In this document: one piece after another, positions 1-6,123 of the stretch
Numbering within the stretch: position 1 is the first letter of the stretch
How the letters are laid out: each line of letters begins with the position of its first letter
Assembly (NCBI GenBank): GCA_005774595.1
Contig: VAUM01000023.1
Span: 1 to 12,872, forward strand
Length of the DNA stretch: 12,872 bases
Direction: 5' to 3'
Source: Actinomycetota bacterium
GTDB lineage: Bacteria; Actinomycetota; Coriobacteriia; Anaerosomatales; D1FN1-002
Position numbers and translations under genes: made by a program
The notes under the pieces: model-generated
Database searches by the model: none
Told to the model about the DNA's origin: nothing
The model's input: only the letters and a program-made list of their open reading frames with translations

Positions 1-1275
1 GCGGTGCGCCTCGTGGGCGATGTCACCGGCTTCGATGCCGGCGCCATCACCGTGCTCACCGGCGAGCGCTTCGTCGACGAGCTGCGCAACAACCTCGCCT
101 CGAACGCCGACGAGCGCCTCCACGCCACCGGCTTCCTCGCCGAGCCGCTCGGGTGCGGCACCGGCCCGGCGGTCCTGCTCGCCGCGGCGCACGCCGCCGC
201 TGCCGACCCGGAGGCGGTCTGCATCGTCGTGCCGTCGGACCACGTCGTCGCGGGTGACGGCTGGGCCGGGGCCGCGCGCCGTGCGGTCGAGCTCGCAGCC
301 GCGGGCGCCGTCGCCTGGGTGTGCCCGCGCGTGCCGTGCGCGGACGACGAGCGCGACTGGCTGCTCACGGACGGCGCGGGCTCCGTCACGGGCTTCGCCG
401 CCGGGCCCGCGCCCGCGGGTGACGTGGTGCGCAGCGCCGGGATGCTCGCGTTCGGCGCCTCGGCGCTGCTGGAGGCGGTCGCCGGATCCGGTGATGCCGG
501 GTGGGCGATCGCCGGCGCGTGCACGGCGGTGGCGTCCATGCCCGTCGCCGAGTGGACCGGACCCGAGGCGCGCGCCGCGTTCGCACGCATCGCCCCGCAG
601 ACCATCGAGTCGCTTGCGGCATCTATCGATGTCCCGCAGGCGGCCGTCATCGCCGAGATGTCGCTCGCCGAGGTGGGCTCGTTCACGGCGCTCGAAGCCG
701 CCGGCGTCCGCGACTCGAACGGCACCGCACGCACGGGACGCGGCGTCGACGTCGACTCGCACGGCTGCATCGTGTACGCGCCGGAGCGGCTCGTCGCCAC
801 GCTGGGACTCGCCGACACCGTGGTCGTGGACACCGCCGATGCCACCCTCGTGTGCGCGAAGGACCGCGTCCGCGACGTGCGCGAGGTCGTCGGCGCGCTG
901 CGCGCCGCGGGCGCGGAGGAGGTGGTGCACCCGCGCACCTCGATGCGACCGTGGGGCTCGTGGACGACGCTGTTGCGGGGCGACGGCTTCCAGATGAAGC
1001 TCATCGAGGTGAAGGCGGGCGGACGCCTGAGCCTCCAGTCGCACCGGCGCCGCAGCGAGCACTGGGTGGTCGTCGCAGGGGAGGCGCTCGTGACCCGCGA
1101 CGGCGAGACCGCACCGGTGCACGTGAACGAGAGCGCGTTCATCCCGGCGGGCACGGTCCACCGCTTGGAGAACGCGTCCGGCGGCACGCTGCAGGTGATC
1201 GAGGTGCAGGTGGGCGACTACCTCGGGGAAGACGACATCGAACGCTACGAGGACGACTACCGTCGCGGCGTGTGA
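1..1275 (+). CDS. manC: Mannose-1-phosphate guanylyltransferase / mannose-6-phosphate isomerase, 5'-truncated by window edge
   Basis: Family role: the N-terminal half makes GDP-mannose from mannose-1-phosphate and GTP, and the C-terminal type II PMI cupin interconverts fructose-6-P and mannose-6-P. The frame is open from base 1 and the N-terminal GGxGTRLWPxSR signature is absent, so the gene starts upstream; the GTG at 4 is internal. Counting that GTG as residue 1, visible marks are an EPxGRNTAPA equivalent (47-56), PSDH (77-80) and the cupin at about 314-420 with RPWGSW, LSLQSHRRRSEHW, IPAGTVHRLEN and IEVQVGDYLGEDDI. The cupin half is a clear match. The nucleotidyltransferase half is eroded: EPLGCGTGPA for EPxGRNTAPA, FAAGP where FVEKP is expected, RSAGML for WNSGMF and LAEVGSF for WxDxGSW. 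The family assignment is firm. Whether guanylyltransferase activity remains is uncertain. It sits upstream of a glycan locus, consistent with precursor supply. Confidence 0.9.
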   Translation, partial: AVRLVGDVTGFDAGAITVLTGERFVDELRNNLASNADERLHATGFLAEPLGCGTGPAVLLAAAHAAAADPEAVCIVVPSDHVVAGDGWAGAARRAVELAAAGAVAWVCPRVPCADDERDWLLTDGAGSVTGFAAGPAPAGDVVRSAGMLAFGASALLEAVAGSGDAGWAIAGACTAVASMPVAEWTGPEARAAFARIAPQTIESLAASIDVPQAAVIAEMSLAEVGSFTALEAAGVRDSNGTARTGRGVDVDSHGCIVYAPERLVATLGLADTVVVDTADATLVCAKDRVRDVREVVGALRAAGAEEVVHPRTSMRPWGSWTTLLRGDGFQMKLIEVKAGGRLSLQSHRRRSEHWVVVAGEALVTRDGETAPVHVNESAFIPAGTVHRLENASGGTLQVIEVQVGDYLGEDDIERYEDDYRRGV

Positions 1276-1325
1276 GCAAGGGGTGCGCGGGCCCGCCGCG
1301 CTGCGGCCGGGGGCGCTGCGGGTGG

Positions 1326-1331
1326 TATCAT
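1326..1331 (+). promoter_or_regulatory. Candidate extended -10 element for the tRNA
   Basis: TATCAT matches the -10 consensus at 5 of 6 positions and is preceded by TGG at 1323-1325, an extended -10 (TGn). No recognisable -35 hexamer lies 16-18 bp upstream, where the sequence is pure G/C. A start about 7 bases downstream would give a leader of roughly 35 nt before the mature tRNA at 1374. This is inferred from motif and position only. Confidence 0.45.
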
Positions 1332-1342
1332 CGTGACCGTGA

Positions 1343-1365
1343 AACGGCCCCGCTTGAGGGCCGTT
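1343..1365 (+). repeat. Perfect 8-bp hairpin between manC and the tRNA
   Basis: AACGGCCC at 1343-1350 is the exact inverted complement of GGGCCGTT at 1358-1365, with a 7-nt loop CGCTTGA. It is not followed by a run of T (next bases GTGCT), so it is not a canonical intrinsic terminator. It could end manC transcription weakly, or form a structure in the 5' leader of the tRNA precursor if the -10 at 1326 is used. Confidence 0.6.
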
Positions 1366-1373
1366 GTGCTGAC

Positions 1374-1448
1374 GGGCCCGTAGCTCAACGGCGGAGCAGG
1401 GGACTCATAATCCCTTGGTTGCAGGTTCGAATCCTGCCGGGCCCACCA
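1374..1448 (+). tRNA. tRNA with CAU anticodon (elongator Met or Ile2/lysidine type)
   Basis: A complete cloverleaf can be drawn. The acceptor is GGGCCCG (1374-1380) with CGGGCCC (1438-1444), all seven pairs Watson-Crick. The D stem is GCTC (1383-1386) with GAGC (1394-1397). The anticodon stem is 1399-1403 with 1411-1415 (one G-U), loop CTCATAA with anticodon CAT at 1406-1408. The T arm is GCAGG-TTCGAAT-CCTGC (1421-1437). Discriminator A1445 and encoded CCA 1446-1448 complete it. It is not an initiator, because the first acceptor pair is a matched G-C. Acceptor pairs C4-G69 and C5-G68 are those described as TilS determinants in E. coli tRNA-Ile2, so it may be modified to lysidine-34 and read AUA rather than AUG. 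The D loop is short (7 nt). Confidence 0.95.
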
Positions 1449-1482
1449 TCGCCACCGTGCCGATCATCGAGGCTTGGGTCCA

Positions 1483-2565
1483 TTGTCGAGGAGCGAACGC
1501 AGAGACCGCGTGAAGTCGGAGCGCCGGCGGCTGTGGCTGGCGGCGGGGCTTGTGGGCGCTGGCCTCGTCATCGTGGCCGCGAGCGTCGCGATGGCGCTGG
1601 TCACCGCCGAGAGCGAGCCCGTCCCCGCGGCGCTCGTCCCCGACTCGCTGACCTCGACGCAGTCCGCACCGATCGCCGCGGCGGTGCCCGTCGAGGTCCC
1701 CGACGTCGTCGGGGAGCCGCTCGCGCAGGCGGAGGCCGTGCTCGCGACGTACTTCACGGTCGAGCGGCGGGAGGCCGCCACCGCGCCTGCCGACGCGGCG
1801 CGCACGGTGCTCTCGCAGTCGCCCGGCGGGGGCGCGCTCGCGGAACGCGGGAGCGTGGTCGTGCTCACGCACGCGCCCGGGTCGGAGCCGGCGCAGGTGT
1901 CCACGGCGCCCGCGGTCGTTGCAGCGGCCTCGTCCGCGGGCAAGGTCGTCGTGATCGACGCCGGGCATCAGCGCACGTCCGATCAGCGCCCCGAGCCCCT
2001 CGGCCCCGGTTCGAGCGAGACCAAGATGCGCGTCACCGGCGGGACGACGGGCGTGAGCACCGGCAAGCCCGAGTACGTGTTCACCCTCGAGCTGTCGGAG
2101 CGCGTCAGGAAGCGCCTGGAGGCCGCAGGCGTGAAGGTCGTCATGGTCCGCACGGCGCACGACGTCTCGATCTCGAACGCCGAGCGCGCGCAGAAGGCCA
2201 ACGCGGCGGGGGCGGATCTGTTCCTGCGCGTCCACGCCGACGGGAACACGGACCGCTCGATGCGCGGCCTGTCGACGCTGTATCCGGCGAAGAACTCATG
2301 GACGGGCCCGATCCACGACGAGAGCCTGGCCGCGGCGAAGGTGGTGCACGCTGCGGTGATCAAGAGCAGCGGCGCGAAGGACCGGGGGCTGTCCGCACGC
2401 GGCGACCTGACCGGCTTCAACTGGTCGAAGGTGCCGTCGTGCCTCGTGGAGGCGGGATTCATGTCCAATGCCGAGGAGGACGCCCTCCTCGTGTCCGACG
2501 CCTACCAGGAGAAGCTGGCCGCGGGGATCGCGGCCGGCGTGCTCACCTACCTCGGGAAGGACTGA
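1483..2565 (+). CDS. Membrane-anchored PASTA domain N-acetylmuramoyl-L-alanine amidase (amidase_3)
   Basis: Family role: a Zn-dependent amidase cleaving the bond between N-acetylmuramic acid and L-alanine in peptidoglycan. The order is a basic N-terminus, one membrane helix at about 17-42, one PASTA-like domain at about 69-132 (EVPDVVGEPLAQAEAVL, then a VLSQSPGGG turn), a short Ala/Ser linker, and amidase_3 from about 155 to the C-terminus. Zn ligands are visible as H162 in DAGH, E197 in KPEYVF and H251 in RVHADGN; the catalytic Glu is E323 in VEAGFMSN. Starts: TTG 1483 has GAGG at 1469-1472 with 10-nt spacing and is preferred. TTG 1474 has no spaced RBS, and GTG 1510 lies 16 nt past a GAGGAG. 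The catalytic domain should face outside, with PASTA possibly binding muropeptide or glycan strands. The next gene starts 4 nt after the stop, so the two are probably co-transcribed. Confidence 0.9.
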   Translation: MSRSERRDRVKSERRRLWLAAGLVGAGLVIVAASVAMALVTAESEPVPAALVPDSLTSTQSAPIAAAVPVEVPDVVGEPLAQAEAVLATYFTVERREAATAPADAARTVLSQSPGGGALAERGSVVVLTHAPGSEPAQVSTAPAVVAAASSAGKVVVIDAGHQRTSDQRPEPLGPGSSETKMRVTGGTTGVSTGKPEYVFTLELSERVRKRLEAAGVKVVMVRTAHDVSISNAERAQKANAAGADLFLRVHADGNTDRSMRGLSTLYPAKNSWTGPIHDESLAAAKVVHAAVIKSSGAKDRGLSARGDLTGFNWSKVPSCLVEAGFMSNAEEDALLVSDAYQEKLAAGIAAGVLTYLGKD

Positions 2566-2569
2566 CGTG

Positions 2570-3304
2570 ATGACTCGCGGCGGGTGGAGGCGTGCGCTCG
2601 GCACCGGTGCGATCGCAGGCGGCATCATCGCCGCGGTCGTTGTCCTCGCGCTCGTGATTGGGAACATCGGCTCGCCCGAACCGGCCTCATCCGCACCGGA
2701 GCGCGTGCTGATCGTCTTCGAGTCCGTCGATCCAGAGGGCGTGCAGGTGGCGTGGGCCGCTCTCGACGTCGACCTCGCCGCCGGCATGGTGCGCGAGGTC
2801 GACACGTCCTCGAGCGCACCGGTCGCCGGCACGACCTACGACACGCTGCGTGACGCGTACCCGTTCGGGGGCGGGCAGGCGGTCGCGGTCGCCTACTCGG
2901 CGGTCGGTTCCGCACCCGTCCTGCCGAGCCTCGTCGTGCGCGGGCCGCAGTGGCGGTCGATGCTCACGCGGCCGACGTCGGCCACGGTGACGTTCGACCG
3001 CTCGATGAGTGTGTTCACCGGCGAGCGGCTCGTGGACTTCCCCGAGGGTCCGAACGAGGTCTCGGGCCAGGACCTGCCCGCGCTGCTTCTCGCGAGCGTG
3101 TCGCTGGACCCGGCCGCTGCGCGCGGCGTGCGGGCGGCGGTCGCGAGCGTGACCGCGGATACGCTGCTCGCGGACCCGGGCGCGCTCGCACGGATGGCCG
3201 CCGCGGGTACGCTCGGCGGGGATCTGGCAGGCAGGCGGTTCGACGAGTTCGCGACGCGGTTCGAGGCGGCCGCGCCGCGCCTCGCATACGCGCCCGCGGA
3301 GTAG
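2570..3304 (+). CDS. Membrane-anchored, degenerate LCP-like (LytR-CpsA-Psr) protein
   Basis: The protein is 244 aa with one N-terminal membrane helix (about 10-31) and an extracytoplasmic domain. The layout resembles an LCP domain: RVLIVFESVD (45-54) in place of the first strand, AYPFGGGQAVAVAYSAV (96-112) like the AYxxGGxxLAVxTVxxL helix, VVRGPQWRSML (122-132) like the FxxxVDxLGG helix region, and a GPNEVSGQDLPALLLA stretch (160-175) like GxxxLdGxxALxYVR. The Arg/Asp residues that bind the polyprenyl pyrophosphate substrate (RSDT and PRDT motifs, late R.R) are not seen; DTSSSAP replaces PRDT. LCP enzymes attach glycopolymers to peptidoglycan, so this may be an inactive or regulatory relative; that is inference. 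ATG 2570 is preferred (AGGA at 2558-2561, 8-nt spacing); GTG 2567 is also possible. The gene follows the amidase stop after 4 nt. Confidence 0.75.
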   Translation: MTRGGWRRALGTGAIAGGIIAAVVVLALVIGNIGSPEPASSAPERVLIVFESVDPEGVQVAWAALDVDLAAGMVREVDTSSSAPVAGTTYDTLRDAYPFGGGQAVAVAYSAVGSAPVLPSLVVRGPQWRSMLTRPTSATVTFDRSMSVFTGERLVDFPEGPNEVSGQDLPALLLASVSLDPAAARGVRAAVASVTADTLLADPGALARMAAAGTLGGDLAGRRFDEFATRFEAAAPRLAYAPAE

Positions 3305-3329
3305 CGGTCCGGAGGGTCGCGGAGGACCG
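3305..3329 (+). repeat. Inverted repeat after the LCP-like gene (weak terminator candidate)
   Basis: CGGTCC at 3305-3310 pairs with GGACCG at 3324-3329 around a 13-nt loop, and the stem can extend by a G-U and an A-U pair (3304/3330, 3303/3331). It begins right after the stop codon, where a terminator would sit. There is no T-tract after it, so Rho-independent termination is doubtful. Confidence 0.4.
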
Positions 3330-3360
3330 TTGCGAGTGGTCGGGACGGCCGTTCATCGGC

Positions 3361-3366
3361 TAGAAT
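3361..3366 (+). promoter_or_regulatory. Candidate -10 element of the glycan operon
   Basis: TAGAAT, 5 of 6 to the -10 consensus, lies in the only intergenic gap (3305-3433) before the long run of glycan genes. A weak -35 candidate, TGGTCG (3337-3342, 3 of 6), sits 18 bp upstream. A transcript starting near 3373 would have a leader of about 60 nt before the GTG at 3434. No operator or riboswitch fold was recognised in that leader. Confidence 0.45.
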
Positions 3367-3415
3367 GTGCACAGCCGTCGCGAGGCGGAGCATAGGCGGC
3401 CGTCACGGCGCCACC

Positions 3416-3423
3416 AGAAGGGA
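3416..3423 (+). promoter_or_regulatory. Ribosome binding site fixing the start at GTG 3434
   Basis: AGAAGGGA lies 10 nt before GTG 3434. The flippase gene has the same arrangement (GAAGGGG, then 10 nt, then ATG 6124). This favours 3434 over the in-frame upstream ATG at 3368, which lies only a few bases after the likely transcription start. Confidence 0.6.
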
Positions 3424-3433
3424 TGCCGTAGTC

Positions 3434-4267
3434 GTGGCCCAGACGCAGAAGAGAAGCAGCCCGGTGGTGCTGGCGTTCTTCCTCGTGGTCCTGTCCGGGG
3501 CCTCGCTCGCGATGGCGTTCTACTTCCTCGACGGCGCCTCACTGGTGTCGGACGCCCTCGAGAGCGACCTTGCGGACCGCGTCGTCGCACTCGTCGAAGG
3601 CTGGTTCGGCGATGGGGACACCGGGGGCGGCGGGACGGGCGGTTCGACCACGCCGACGTCGACGCCCGGTGCGCTCGATCTGCCCGAGGGCGTCTCGCGG
3701 GAGTTCGCGCTGCGGACCTGGGCCGAACAGGTGCAGTCGCAGGTCAACATCGGCAAGTTGCTGAACGGCGAGGTCCGGGAGCTGCGGTTCGGCTCGAACA
3801 GCGGGGACAACTACGCCGAGAAGATGACGATGACCGTCAAGTTCGCCGACGGGACGTCTGCGCCGGGCGAGCTCTACCTGCGCAAGGCGGGCGAGAACTG
3901 GTACGTCGAGGGACTCAGGGGGATGCGGAAGGCCGTCATGGGCGGATCGGCGGACAGCGTCGGGCGCGCGGAGTCCGATCCCCCGCTGCGCCTGCCTGAC
4001 ATCAGCCAAGTGGACATCGGAGTCCTGAACACCATCTTCGACCAGCAGGCCGCCAACCAGCCGGTGTTCGAGGACTACGTCGCCGGCAACGTGACCTGCG
4101 TCTCCATCGACGGCGTCGTCCGCGGCCCGCGTACCGCGACGATCGCCGCGACGATGTACGAGAAGGACGAGACGGTCAAGGCGGAGATCGTCGCCGTCTC
4201 GACCACCGTCAGCGGCGAGGAGCAGTGGTTCCTCGCCCGCTTCCGCAAGGTCGCCACGGCGAAGTAG
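3434..4267 (+). CDS. Single-pass membrane protein with Gly/Thr linker, unknown function
   Basis: The family is not recognised. The protein is 277 aa: a short positive N-terminus, one membrane helix at about 10-32, an acidic helical stretch (about 38-60), a low-complexity Gly/Thr/Ser/Pro linker at about 61-79 (GDTGGGGTGGSTTPTSTPG), then an extracytoplasmic mixed alpha/beta region. Two similar-looking parts can be seen in that region, about 88-165 (ending ENWYVEGLRGM) and about 195-272 (ending EEQWFLARFRKV). Each is a helix followed by strands and a terminal aromatic strand, reminiscent of NTF2/SnoaL-like folds, but this is only an impression. There is one Cys (222). The stop is 11 bp before the Wzz-kinase gene and both lie behind the candidate promoter at 3361, so a partner role to the chain-length machinery is plausible but unproven. 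GTG 3434 was chosen by its RBS. Confidence 0.8.
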   Translation: MAQTQKRSSPVVLAFFLVVLSGASLAMAFYFLDGASLVSDALESDLADRVVALVEGWFGDGDTGGGGTGGSTTPTSTPGALDLPEGVSREFALRTWAEQVQSQVNIGKLLNGEVRELRFGSNSGDNYAEKMTMTVKFADGTSAPGELYLRKAGENWYVEGLRGMRKAVMGGSADSVGRAESDPPLRLPDISQVDIGVLNTIFDQQAANQPVFEDYVAGNVTCVSIDGVVRGPRTATIAATMYEKDETVKAEIVAVSTTVSGEEQWFLARFRKVATAK

Positions 4268-4278
4268 AGGGGTGACGC

Positions 4279-6105
4279 GTGGAGCTGCGTGACTACCTGA
4301 GGGTGCTGCGTGCGCGCAAGTGGGTCGTGGTCCGCGCGGTGCTGGTCGTGGCCATCGCCGCGGTCGCGGCCAGCCTGCTCCAGCAGCCGACCTTCACGGC
4401 GGAGACGAGCGTACTGGTCAGCCCCGATTCGGGTTCCGGGCTGTTCAGCGACCTTCTCGGGGGCTCCGTAGGTCAGCCGGAGCGCGCGCTGATGACGCAG
4501 GTGCAGCTCATGCAGCTGCGCCCGCTCGCGGAGAACACGATCCGGAAGCTCAACCTGCAGACCGACCCCGCGTCACTGCTCAGCAACGTGGCGGTGGCAG
4601 CCGCCGGGCAGACGAACATCGTCGTCATCAAGGTCACGGCGCACGACCCGAAGCTCGCCGCGGAGGTCGCCAACACGCTCGCCAACGAGTACGTGACGTG
4701 GTCCCGCGAGACACGGCAGGAGGCGCTCAAGGAGGCTGCGGTCCAGGTGGAGTCGCGGCTCGCCGTGGCGCGCGAGGAGATCCTCGCCGTGGGCCGGAAG
4801 CTCAGCGAGGACTCCGAGAACGATGAACTGGCCGCGCAGATGGACATGGCCACCGGCGGCTACGCGACGCTCGCCGAGAAGCTCGAGCAGCTGAGGATCG
4901 ACCAGGAGCTCGAGACCGGTGCCGGCCGCATCGTCAGTCCGGCGGTGGGCACCAACTACTCCTCCTCGCCGGGGCTCGTGCGCAACGGCCTGCTGGGCCT
5001 CGCGCTGGGCCTCGTCCTCGGCATCGCGATGGCGTTCCTGTACGAGTACCTGGATGACGCCATCAAGTCCTCCGAGGAGGCCGAGCGCCTGCTCGGCACG
5101 CCGGTGCTCGGCCACGTGCCCATCGAGCGGTTCGAGAAGGGCGAGTCGCGTCGGCTGACCATCGTGGAGAAGCCGGGGTCGCCCGCCGCGGAAGCCTACC
5201 GCGTGATCCGCAACTCGCTGGACTTCGTGAACTTCGAGCGCAACATCAAGACGATCCTCGTGACCTCGGCGGCGCCGGGCGAGGGCAAGTCGACCGTCGC
5301 GTCGAACCTCGCCGCTTCGCTCGCGCAGGCGGGGCAGAAGGTCGCGCTCATCTCGTGCGACTTCCGCCGTCCGACGACCGAGGCGTTCTTCGGCGTGCCG
5401 AACACCGTCGGCCTGTCCGACGTGCTCACCGGGCGTCACTCGATGAAGGCCGTGCTGCAGCGCCCGGGCGACGAGCAGCTGCTGGTCATGACGTCGGGCA
5501 AGATGCCCCCCAACCCGTCCGAGCTGCTGAGCTCCAGGAAGATGAAGGAGACCCTCGACAGCCTCGAGGAGTGGGCGGACTGGATCATCATCGACACCCC
5601 GCCGGTACTCGCCGTCTCGGACGCCGCCGCGCTCGCGCGGTGGGTGGACGGCGTGCTGATGATCACGCGGGCGGGCAGTTCCACGCGTGAGGCCACTCGC
5701 AAGGCGCGCGAGATGCTCGAGAAGGCCGGCGCCCGTCTCGTCGGTTGCGTGGTGTGGGGGCTGGAGCCTGGGGGAGGCCCCAACGCGTACGGGGGCGCCT
5801 ACGCCTACTACGGCGGCTACTACTACCACGACTACTACACCGGCGGCGGGCAGAAGAAGGCCGGCAAGGGGGCCGCGGGCGGTGCGCGCGGTTCTCAGCA
5901 GGTGAGCGCTGCCGAGGCGGACACCGAATGGGTGCCGTCGAAGAGCCCCGGCCGCCGGTTCGCGGAGTTCCTCGGGCGCGCGATAGCAGGGCTGCTCGGC
6001 GCGCTCCTGGTCCTGGCGATCGTCGCAACGATCACCTGGGCGCTCGACGCGTACTTCGACTGGGGGCTCGTCGAGGCTGTCCGCGGTGCGTTCCCGGTGC
6101 CGTAG
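4279..6105 (+). CDS. Wzz chain-length determinant fused to BY-type tyrosine kinase (Wzc-like), with extra C-terminal membrane helix
   Basis: Family role: a polysaccharide co-polymerase controlling glycan chain length and export through ATP-dependent autophosphorylation on tyrosines. The 608 aa contain a Wzz domain with TM1 at about 14-34, an extracytoplasmic coiled region (about 40-225) and TM2 at about 234-257. A cytoplasmic kinase follows: Walker A APGEGKST with K337, Walker A' region ISCDFRRP (359-366), Walker B IIIDTPP with D439. The Walker A' DxDxR has Ser359 at the first Asp; D361 and R363 remain. Residues 504-520 hold nine tyrosines, but this cluster is not at the C-terminus as usual. 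A Lys/Gly/Ala linker follows, then a predicted third membrane helix at about 567-592. GTG 4279 is supported by AGAGGGG 6 nt upstream. Single-chain fusion is typical of Wzc; many Gram-positives split the two parts. Confidence 0.92.
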   Translation: MELRDYLRVLRARKWVVVRAVLVVAIAAVAASLLQQPTFTAETSVLVSPDSGSGLFSDLLGGSVGQPERALMTQVQLMQLRPLAENTIRKLNLQTDPASLLSNVAVAAAGQTNIVVIKVTAHDPKLAAEVANTLANEYVTWSRETRQEALKEAAVQVESRLAVAREEILAVGRKLSEDSENDELAAQMDMATGGYATLAEKLEQLRIDQELETGAGRIVSPAVGTNYSSSPGLVRNGLLGLALGLVLGIAMAFLYEYLDDAIKSSEEAERLLGTPVLGHVPIERFEKGESRRLTIVEKPGSPAAEAYRVIRNSLDFVNFERNIKTILVTSAAPGEGKSTVASNLAASLAQAGQKVALISCDFRRPTTEAFFGVPNTVGLSDVLTGRHSMKAVLQRPGDEQLLVMTSGKMPPNPSELLSSRKMKETLDSLEEWADWIIIDTPPVLAVSDAAALARWVDGVLMITRAGSSTREATRKAREMLEKAGARLVGCVVWGLEPGGGPNAYGGAYAYYGGYYYHDYYTGGGQKKAGKGAAGGARGSQQVSAAEADTEWVPSKSPGRRFAEFLGRAIAGLLGALLVLAIVATITWALDAYFDWGLVEAVRGAFPVP

Positions 6106-6123
6106 CGAAGGGGCCGCCGCCGG

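Noticed and set aside
1287..1296. Palindrome GCGGGCCCGC after manC
   Set aside because: A loopless 10-bp G/C palindrome is expected by chance in DNA this GC-rich and has no associated T-tract or motif.
1374..1482. tRNA as an integration site (att) for a mobile element
   Set aside because: No integrase, no direct repeat of the tRNA 3' end seen downstream, and the following genes look chromosomal with the same base composition.
2468..2569. Upstream extension of the LCP-like gene
   Set aside because: The extension lies inside the amidase gene, is Arg/Ser/Pro-rich and lacks a start with an RBS; ATG 2570 has AGGA at proper spacing.
501..2570. Long + strand open frame overlapping manC, the tRNA and the amidase
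   Set aside because: It reads through the tRNA and two well-supported genes and its translation is Arg-rich low complexity.
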